Origin: Solanum dulcamara
Taxonomy: Eukaryota > Streptophyta > Magnoliopsida > Solanales > Solanaceae
Direction: 5' to 3'
NCBI RefSeq assembly: GCF_947179165.1
Contig: NC_077247.1
Location: 41,956,935 to 42,020,934, forward strand
DNA: 64,000 nt
Shown: piece after piece, positions 55,695 through 64,000 of the stretch
Position numbering within the stretch: the first letter of the stretch is position 1
Layout: every line of letters begins with the position of its first letter
Program-made: the position numbers and the translations under genes
Notes under the pieces: generated by a model
Told to the model about the DNA's origin: nothing
The model's input: the letters and a program-made list of their open reading frames with translations, nothing else
Database searches by the model: none

Positions 55695-56680
55695 GACTCC
55701 GTTTGGTTTGAATACAAATTACGATGAGATTAATTATGATGAAATGAGTTATGGTGGGATAAATTTTTATTACTCGTTTGATTTGGCATATTCAAAATTA
55801 TATTCATTACATAAATCGAAGAATAAGTTGTTTGTTTACAAAAAATACATTTCACCTTATTTTTTTATTTTTTTTTACATTTACTTAGCAAACTTTAGTT
55901 ATTCATTCTTAAGAATAAAATTTTCATCTTATTTAACTAAAATGTTTTTGTGTATGCATTTCCATGATTGTGTCATGTATTTTTAAAATTAAACTTTCAT
56001 CTTATTTAGCTTTAAATAAAATTTCTATCCTATTTAACTTAAAAATAAAATTTTTATCTTATTTAGCTTAAAAATAAAAACTTCATCTTATTTAGCTAAA
56101 TAAAACTTCCATTTTAAGTTTATTAAAGTAAAATAAATTTATTATTAAAAATATCTACATTTTAAAGTTATTTAATTTTTAAATGACATAAAAAATATAT
56201 AATTTTTGAGTGAGTAATAAATTATTTAATTAAAATATGTAATTTTGTAGTGAAGTGAACATTTTAAGAGAAATCAAAGTATAAATAAATATAAGAATTA
56301 GACAAATAAATTCAACTTATAATATGTTCATAAATAAAAATTGTATTTATAAAAATGTGATTTCTTAACATAAAAATAACGATTAGTTTAGGTTGTGAAT
56401 GTTATTATGAATGTTACAAAATTATGTTAATATACATGAATGTAAAAAGTGGTGTATAAAAGAGAGTTTAAGGGGAGTATTTTTGTTATTTAACATACTT
56501 TATTCCAAAACAAGTTATCCTGGATTACTATTTCATCATCAGGACGGAATAACTTATCCTAGCACTAATTGTTAATTCTGGAATAAGTTATTTCATCCCT
56601 TGCGACCAAACGAGTGATTAAAGGGCACTTAAAAATTATCAAGGAATTAATCTCTTTTATCCATCACACCAAACGACCCC
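55695..56680. mobile_element. Tourist/PIF-like MITE, 986 bp
   Basis: Ends GACTCCGTTTGGTTTGAATA and (reverse complement) GGGGTCGTTTGGTGTGATGG, flanked by TTA at 55692-55694 and 56681-56683. Sequence near each end matches the opposite ends of 23393-23807. The middle has expanded by tandem AAAATAAAA..TT.ATCTTATTTAGCT units (55990-56110). No transposase; ORFs inside (55708-55986) are AT-rich noise. Confidence 0.75.
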
Positions 56681-56699
56681 TTATTATTGGAAAAAAACC

Positions 56700-58220
56700 T
56701 GGGTGCTTTCTATTTTTGCTTAGAAGAAAATTAAATTAATTTATTTGGAAAAAAAAGGATAAGAAAAAGGTGGGTAATTGAATCAATAAGTTGAAAATTC
56801 AGTAGTCAATCAATTGAGGTACTGAGATTTTCTAAATTAAATTTATTAGATCAGCTTTCTAAATATGTAAATGAAACTAAATCACAACAATAATAACATA
56901 CTCAATAAAATTCCATGAAATAGAATTTGAAGAAAATAGAATATATATACAGACTTTATCACTATCTCGTGGAGGTCGATATGATACACTTATGTGCAGA
57001 AAATATATTTTCATATTTAGTTTGAAATAATAAAACATTGAAGTTTTTACTCAGTTTGAAGATAATAAAGTTATTATCTTTTACCTTGGGTATTAGAACA
57101 GATTTGATGAAAATATGCAAATAGCTACAAGTAACATCCAAACTTGCTCTAACTATTAAACTAAAATTGATACGATAATTTTTTAGCATTAAGCCAACAT
57201 GCTATGCCTTTTATTTTATTATTATTATTTCTTATAATCTTTGTGACGTTTGACTAAAATATCAAGTATATTTCTTACAAACATTATACTGATACAACAT
57301 GTTTTTTTTTTTTTTTTTTACTTTCTAAACTACATATTTTCTGTAATAACTCAATAATTATTTTAAGAACGGTAAAAGGCCAGAAATATTTCTAACTATT
57401 GAGTATGGCTTTAAAATATCACTTTTCTTATTCGACCAAAAACAATCTCAAGGTTATCTTTTGATTTAAACATGCCCTAAGTTTAACCATTGACTAGATG
57501 AGACTTCATAAAAAGTCACGTAGTAATATGGGATTAGTCCAAATATTAATTCAATCTGAATTAAATCATCCAATTCATATATCAAAAGAAAATACATCAT
57601 CCACTATATTTCACATTCATTTTTTGACCCATAATAACATTGTTAAGTGGACTACAAAATGGTATCTTCGTCTATATGTATTGTAGTTGTTGTTCCTTGT
57701 CGTAAAATGATTTTTGATTTTTTCCAAATTTAAGAACCAAAAAAGGATAGACGACAAAGGGAACTTCTTTTTATAAAAAAATTTAGTGATTTTTTTCAAT
57801 AAAGTCCTATCGTAATCAACTAATCAATAGTTAGTTTTACGAGCATTTTTTTATCCAAAAGATAATCTTAAGGACATTTTTTATTCAATAAGGTAAAATA
57901 AGATATTTTTGAGTAATCATATTCAATATTTTAGAGGTATTTTTAATCTTTTTTGTTCTTAAAAAAAAAAGGATTTGTCTTTGGTAAGAAGAGCACAACC
58001 CATATTATTGTGACCTCTGTCTTGTAATTGTCTTAATTGAGCATTATATGTATACAAAGCTCTTAGTAATTGTGGTGACATAACTTTATTCTAATTTTAT
58101 ATTATCTTTTTTGCGCAGGGAAATAAAGATCAAGAAAAAAGGCACACCTATGTAGTTGCATTCCTTGAAAATGCTGAACTGTTTAAAGTGTGAATTTTTG
58201 ATATTTAAACAAGAAAACAT
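56700..58220. other. AT-rich spacer
   Basis: Nothing recognisable as gene or element. A T19 tract lies near 57302-57320. Small ORFs here (56962-57189, 57498-57686) have no family signal. Confidence 0.5.
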
Positions 58221-58223
58221 GGT

Positions 58224-59123
58224 TAAATATGCCATCGAATTTTGAGAAAAGATTCATTTATGTCCTCCGTTAAAAGTTTGTCTCATATATTCCATTGTCA
58301 TTTGAGAAAAGGCTCATCTATGCCATTATTTTTTAACTCCGATTTTGCAAAACCAACCAAACAATTTTTAACACTTTTTATTGGAGTTTTGAATCAAATG
58401 TACTCTTTTTGCTTTTTTTTTCTTCTAGAACACATGAAGAATACCAAGAACTCCAAATTTCCAACTTCTTCAATTTTTCACGAAATCACCTCAAATTTCA
58501 ACAGTAGCATCCCTCCGAGTTAGCTATTAAAATTCAATATCTCTTGAGCTCGAATTCACCTAACCCAACAAGACACACTTAAAATTCTTCAAAGTTTCAA
58601 AATTTAACCTCCTTTAATGGTAGAATTTTCACCACAACTCATAATTACTTGAAATTTTGAACATAGTCTCAAAAAACACTATTTAAAGTTCATTATGTCT
58701 ATGTTCAAAATTTCAAGTGATTTTAAAATTGTGGAGAAACTTCTACCATTAAAGGAGGTTAAAGTTTTGAAACTTTGAATTTTTTTTAGATGTGTCTTGT
58801 TGGATTAAGTTGAATTCGAGCTTAAATGATATTGAGTTTTGATATCTAGCTCGGAGGATTGCTACTATTGAAATTTGAGGTGATTTCGTGAAAAAATTGA
58901 AGAAGTTGAAAATTTGGAGTTGTTGGTGTTCTTGAAGAAGAAGGATCAAAGAGAGTACATTTGATTCAAAATTCCAATGAAAAAGTATTAAAAGTTGTTT
59001 GGGTGGTTTTGCAAAACCGGAATGGCATAGATAACCTTTTCTCAAACAGTAATGACATAGATGAGCTAAACTTTTAACTGATAACATAAATGAGTCTTTT
59101 CTCAAAATTTGATGACATATTTG
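58224..59123. mobile_element. Foldback element, about 0.9 kb, near-complete palindrome
   Basis: The left arm (58224 to about 58668) and the reverse complement of the right arm (59123 to about 58700) align end to end: AAATATGCCATCGAATTTTG / AAATATGTCATCAAATTTTG, then TTGAGAAAAG.[C/T]TCATTTATG, through TTCACGAAATCACCTCAAAT to ACTTGAAATTTTGAACATAG at the centre. The loop is only about 30 bp. The similar frames on opposite strands (58242-58523 plus, 58749-59105 minus, both reading RKDSFM.SVKSL) are mirror images caused by the palindrome and not genes. Confidence 0.88.
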
Positions 59124-59856
59124 AGACTTGTCTCTTTAAACAATAAAGTACTAAAAATTAACTGAAATATAAGATATCGAAGATAAATCGAGATACAATT
59201 CCAAAGGTGTAATTTTGGATATGCCCAATAGAGTTGTTGAAAAATTAATATGATATAAATTTCTTAAACCAACTGAGTGACCTGAACCATTGACACCTCT
59301 AAGAAGAACAAACTTTTTTAAAAAGAAATATTAAAAAGAAGAAATAACAGGAAAGGAAAAAGTAGATATTTTTCAAAATCTCACATAACTCATTCTTTGT
59401 GGTGTCGAAATTGTCTGGCACTTGCAAAATTCAAATGTCATCAGCAATCAATTGGACTTGGTAATTTAGGGAGGATGGAATATACGCATGCATAAGAGAG
59501 GTGGAGAGGTGGAGAGGTTGTTTCTAAAAGACCCTCAGCTCAGTGCAATAAAGCTTAAACGGGAAACTTTTTAGTTACTTGTACACTTTTAAGCTCATTG
59601 GACGACTCAATACATGGATGTCACAAACCTATACACTATCACCATGTAGAAGTTAAAACTCATATAAAAAGAAATGCTCTTTAAAAGAGGAAAACTTAAA
59701 ACAGGCAGCATTTACATTGAAAGGGTGGGATATTCACCCTATGTATGAAATCTAAGAAAAACAGAAGAAGAAAAAGGTTAAGGAATACACAAATCTGAGT
59801 TGATCCTAATTACCTACTCTTTTTTTTTTTTGGCTCTTCATAGTTTGATCTCATTC
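59124..59856 (-). other. 3' flank / UTR of HMA7-like gene
   Basis: Downstream of the TAG stop at 59857-59859. A T-run (59821-59831; A-run on the transcript) follows closely. No other feature recognised. Confidence 0.5.
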
Positions 59857-60522
59857 CTACTCTATAGTTATTTCCAATATAGTGGTAAGTCTGGGTTTCT
59901 TGTATCTCTTTAGATACAGAGAAGAACATACAACACTTACAGATGACATTGCCATGCATGCACCAGCTACCCATGGTGGCAACTCCAGTTTTAGCAAAGG
60001 AAAGAAAACCCCAGCAGCCACGGGGATGGCTATCACATTGTATGACATGGCGAAGATGTAATTCCACCTAATCCGCGCAAATGTCTTTCTTGAGAGGTCT
60101 ATGGCAATGATGACATCCTCCAAGTTGCTCCTCATTAATACATATTCAGCAGCTTCTATTGCAATATCAGTTCCCGCTCCAATTGCCATACCAACATCAG
60201 CAGCAGCTAATGCAGGTGAGTCATTGATCCCATCACCTACCATAGCAACTACACTGCCTCCCTTTTGAAATGAACGGACGACCTCAGCTTTTCCTGCTGG
60301 CAACACCTCTGCTCTCACGTCCTCAATACCAACCTGCAATTCAAAACAGCATCCAAGGGGTCATTAGTTTAACCCAGAATTCGCGGGCCATCTTAACACT
60401 TCTCAATAAATTGCATTAATACATCTACCATCCCCTGTATAAGCAACTGCATTACTTCAACTGACTGAATGAAATATCACATATTTATCCTCATACCCCC
60501 ACCCCCTAAAAAGAATAAAGAA

Positions 60523-60570
<48 letters not shown>

Positions 60571-63500
60571 TTGAAAGCCAGCCCACTCAAGGAAGACAAA
60601 CTGAAAGCCGCAAATTACTAAAAGCAAATCATCATCTTTCAAAGAAACAATGGTAAAAGCATGTGGAGTTCTTCTCACTCTGGCACCAGGAAGTCTGACT
60701 CGAGTGATGCCTAATAGTTTCACAATGCATTGGTGTCAAAGAAGGCTCGGTAGAACAAAACCTCAAACTATTCTTGTTTCATCTTTCAACAGGTGGGGCT
60801 TATTTCAAGCTGGTTTCAGGAGTGGGTAATGATATCTTACATGCTAGTCAAACACGGGGACAGGAAATTGAAGAACGAACCCCAAAACGATAACACTCTG
60901 GAAATTAAATTAGGTCACCAATTTATCTATACCCAGTTTTGTAAACTAATATTACATTGTAGAAGAAAATCTTGATCACAAGGAGGAAGATTCAAACCTC
61001 CTTAGCAACTGCACGAGCTGTTCTCCAATTATCACCAGTAACCATGATTGGTTTGACACCCATTTTTATAAGGCCCTCTACAACAACAGCCGCTTCTCTC
61101 TTTAGTGGGTCTGCTATCCCCAGAGCTCCTATTACAATTTTATCCCGAGCAACAAGAATGCCAGTCCTTGCACTTTCTTCCAACTCTACCACAAAATTCT
61201 CTACGTTGGAAGGTATAGTTATCCCATTTTCGGTAAGCAGCTTCCGGTTACCAACCTGTTCGTGGCATAAAGATGAGAAATAAAGACTTTCCTGATTAGA
61301 GAGTAAGAAATTAACCACCTCTCCAAATTTGTGAACATCATGTTATTGAAAACTCACCAAAACCCATTTCCCATCTATGGAGCACTGTATACCTTTTCCA
61401 GGCAAAACAGAGAAATCTGATACATCATGAAGCCATCCTGAAAACTTAGCCTGTCCACTATAAGTCTGAAACTCGCTGGTATTAGAAGGCTCGTCAAAGA
61501 AATGGAAATGACGAGCGTATTCCAGGATGGCTTTGGCCAAGGGGTGTTCACTGCTAGCCTGCATTATAAGCATAGCCCTTAGATGATATGTAGCAAGAAG
61601 AGAGAAAATTGCAGTAGTTTTTATAACTTTAGAACATTTGTTTTAAAAAGAAACTACTCCCAGTTCCACTTTATATGACACTCTTACATTTGAAGAATCA
61701 AATAACCTTTTTTTACCACAACTCTTACTTATACTTAAATATTTTTAATTATAAAAACTAATTTTAAGCATGTAAACAAACTTCTTCATTCTTGTAAAAA
61801 TGGAGGGGGTATGAGTTTTGAATTGGTGGCAACATTGAGCAACAAATGACTGCTTTAGTAATAAATAGAGGATCCTAAAAGCTCATTCGAGAAAAAACTT
61901 TCAAGTGGTTGCTTGATAGTTAAGAAAAAGGAGAAAAGAAATACAGAAATCTTAATACTCTGAGACTGACTAAAAATATTAGGCACAGTGCTTTAAGGGA
62001 ATCAGAGTTTTACTTTTCTTAATCACTTCTATCTCCTCAAGAGAACAACATACGAATAGCATCAGAAGATTGTAAGAAATGGGTTTCTGTGGTATCCCAG
62101 CTAGAAGACTTGAAAGTAGAAAATACTTTTGCACAGATGAAGTCTTGTCTTTTGTTTCTATTAAAATTTTTGGTGCACTGATGTGTTTTTTGTTAGCATA
62201 GACGACTGCATACCTCCTTTTTTTTTGGGGGGGGGGGGTAAGTTCTACTCTACTCTTTGTATACCACTGGTGTATCCAGGATTTTTACCCACATTATTAT
62301 TTCTTATCAGAAAAGACTTTAATGTACCTCTGCAGAAGCTACCAAAGTTAGGAATTCTCCACGATACATTTCATTGAAAATTTTGACAGTTGTGACCTTA
62401 GCATTTCCCTGGGTCAAAGTGCCTGTCTTATCAAATATCACATGACTAATCTTCTGTGCCCTCTCCAATGCATCTCCTCCTTTTATCAGCACACCATTGT
62501 TGGCACCAACCCCTGTCGCAACCATAACAGCAGTGGGGGTGGCCAAACCAAGTGCACAAGGACATGCAATAACCACAACAGATATTGCAAACATCAGAGA
62601 AAACACAAAATAATTGCCATTTTCTGGAAGCCATTCTTCTGGATAGCCTCCAAGAACCCCAGCAACATACCTGGTCCAATGGGTAAAAAAAATAAAATAA
62701 GCACAAGCTTCCAAACAGTAGTGATAGAAGTAATTTGGAATGAGGAAATTATGAAAAACTAATTAGTTGGAAGACAAACTCACCATCCAAAGAATGTCAA
62801 TAAGGACATAGTAACAACTGTAGGAACAAAAATGCTTGCGATCTGTAAGTCATAAGAGTACTCACCGTGAGAAAATTCAGTCAGCTCAAACATCAAAAGG
62901 AAAGAACAAAACAGACAAAGACACTCATCAACAACGAAAGCAACATTAAAGACAATTTCATTTAGCCACATCATAGCAAATTATCTGCCTAATTGGAGTT
63001 CCATATCATACTATCCTAGATAACTTCCATAATAAAGAAATGACAAGGACGGCAGTCGGCACTGCCATCGACATTCAAAGATGAATGCTACGGCTTCAAA
63101 TATATCACCAGTATGAATGATTTGTAACCAAATAAGGGAAAACATACAGTAAAATGGTGTACAACACTCCAACTGTCAGAGATTAAGGCTAATGGAATAA
63201 ATGAGAATAGAGGCTAAACTTATTAATGCAAAGAAAGATAGGTAAATAGTACATTAATGGAGAAAATGGAAGAAGATATTGAACTTTCCATTTAATCAAT
63301 TCTTCTTCAAGTCCATCAGTGATTGTGTGCTAAAGAAAAGCAAATACTAAAAAATTAACACCAGGAAATAATCAACTTGCACTGAATTGACAATACTCTT
63401 CAGCATTATTACACAAATAATACTTACATAGTCGGCAAACTTCTGAATGGGAGCCTTTGACATCTGTGCTGTCTCAACCAGAGATATTATCTGACTCAAA

Positions 63501-64000
63501 ATTGTGTTCGACCCTACTTTTGTGCCCTGTATGTGAAGAGAACCATGTAAATTGATTGTACCTCCAATCACCACTGAATTGATCTCTTTCAAAACAGGAG
63601 CAGATTCTCCAGTGACCATACTCTCATTCACATGGCTTGAACCCCATACAACAACACCATCCACAGGAACTTTTGTACCAGGAAGTACTTTTAATATATC
63701 GCCAGGCTGAATCAGTAAAGCATCTATTTCTCTTTCTCCTACAACTTTTCCACCTGGAATACAGGGTAAACATAACATCAGCGATAGGCCCCTTTTGTAC
63801 TTTGAAAATGTTGCAAGTTGTTTTAACACAGTTACCAAGAACTATACATGGTAATGTCTCGAAGCATTAGACAGAAAGTCCAGATGTTTTTACCTTTGTC
63901 TTTGACAAGCAGTGTAGCTGTAGCTGGAGTAAGCTCAACAAGTTTTTTGATAGCACCCGATGTCTTTCCTTTAGCAAGAGTTTCCAAGTACTTTCCCAGA
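59857..64000 (-). CDS. HMA7: Copper P1B-ATPase, RAN1/HMA7-type, C-terminal half, partial
   Basis: Pumps Cu+ across the endomembrane; in Arabidopsis RAN1/HMA7 supplies copper to ethylene receptors. Exons (minus): 64000-63894 (cut by the edge), 63753-63428, 62842-62784, 62670-62328, 61558-61358, 61255-60998, 60333-59857. In order: [20 protein letters not shown], actuator-domain [13 protein letters not shown], a membrane helix ([20 protein letters not shown]), the copper-site helix [18 protein letters not shown], the phosphorylation motif [12 protein letters not shown], the P1[46 protein letters not shown], and the last two helices with [20 protein letters not shown] and [12 protein letters not shown]. 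The ending [18 protein letters not shown] and [14 protein letters not shown] favour RAN1/HMA7 over HMA5. All core motifs are intact; N-terminal metal-binding domains lie beyond the window. Confidence 0.95.
60525..60563. repeat. (CT)19 microsatellite in last intron of HMA7-like gene
   Basis: Uninterrupted CT tract on the plus strand (GA in the transcript). Confidence 0.93.
61650..61815. mobile_element. Stowaway-like MITE in HMA7-like intron
   Basis: Left end CTACTCCCAGTTCCACTTTATATGACAC, right end AAAAATGGAGGGGGTAT, the usual TACTCCC...GGGAGTA-type edges with a TA at each side. It lies in the 0.77-kb intron between the DKTGT exon and the SEHPLA exon. No ORF. Confidence 0.6.
62218..62238. repeat. 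T9-G12 homopolymer junction in HMA7-like intron
   Basis: Nine T followed by twelve G on the plus strand, in the intron upstream of the SEHPLA exon. Echoes the T15-G24 tract in the neighbouring gene. Confidence 0.85.

Noticed and set aside
58242..59105. Two similar proteins on opposite strands (RKDSFM...SVKSL)
   Set aside because: They mirror each other because the region is a palindrome; no ATG at the start (TTG), no known domain.

Overview
The window is nuclear DNA of a flowering plant, almost certainly a nightshade (Solanaceae). Genes are split by GT-AG introns, intergenic DNA is very AT-rich, and the repeats are typical of the family: RTE-type LINEs and SINE tails ending in TTG repeats, 'GGGGCGGA' hAT-type MITEs, TGT...ACA solo LTRs, and an AT-rich MITE background. 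No bacterial, viral or CRISPR-like system is present.

Five protein-coding genes are supported, all on the minus strand. (1) 1-10175: choline-phosphate cytidylyltransferase (CCT), seven exons, running off the left edge. Its 6.3 kb second intron is full of decayed LINEs. (2) 16143-19049: a complete four-exon gene for a 147-residue organelle-type single-RRM RNA-binding protein. (3) and (4) 30013-30639 and 40182-40790: two intronless VQ-motif genes about 10 kb apart, clearly paralogous (shared basic/VQ core and a GPINLSFG block) and probably cofactors of WRKY factors. (5) 47506-52572: a complete nine-exon gene for a USP39/Sad1-type tri-snRNP protein, a ubiquitin-protease fold that lacks the catalytic Cys. 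(6, partial) 59857-64000: the C-terminal half of a copper P1B-ATPase of the RAN1/HMA7 type, running off the right edge.

The rest is mostly transposon-derived. Around 1.4-9.5 kb, LINE remnants sit inside CCT introns. At 11.1-15.3 kb there is an RTE LINE with a 13-bp target duplication and older RTE debris. At 20.9-28.8 kb there are two solo LTRs with target duplications (20983-23290 and 28069-28767), a Tourist-like MITE, a composite 3.3 kb element, and a decayed organelle-type initiator tRNA (trnfM) abutting the second LTR. At 29-46 kb, around the VQ genes, there are several hAT-type MITEs carrying tRNA-like modules, a SINE, an RTE reverse-transcriptase relic, a GC-rich segment that may be mitochondrial DNA, a gypsy gag fragment, and a foldback element nested inside an older MITE. 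At 52.6-59.2 kb there are direct repeats, a Tourist-like MITE and a 0.9 kb foldback element.

The genes have no evident shared pathway: phospholipid synthesis, organelle RNA metabolism, stress/jasmonate signalling, pre-mRNA splicing and copper delivery to ethylene receptors. Exon boundaries were worked out by hand from reading-frame continuity, GT/AG sites and recalled family sequences; no alignment or transcript data were available.
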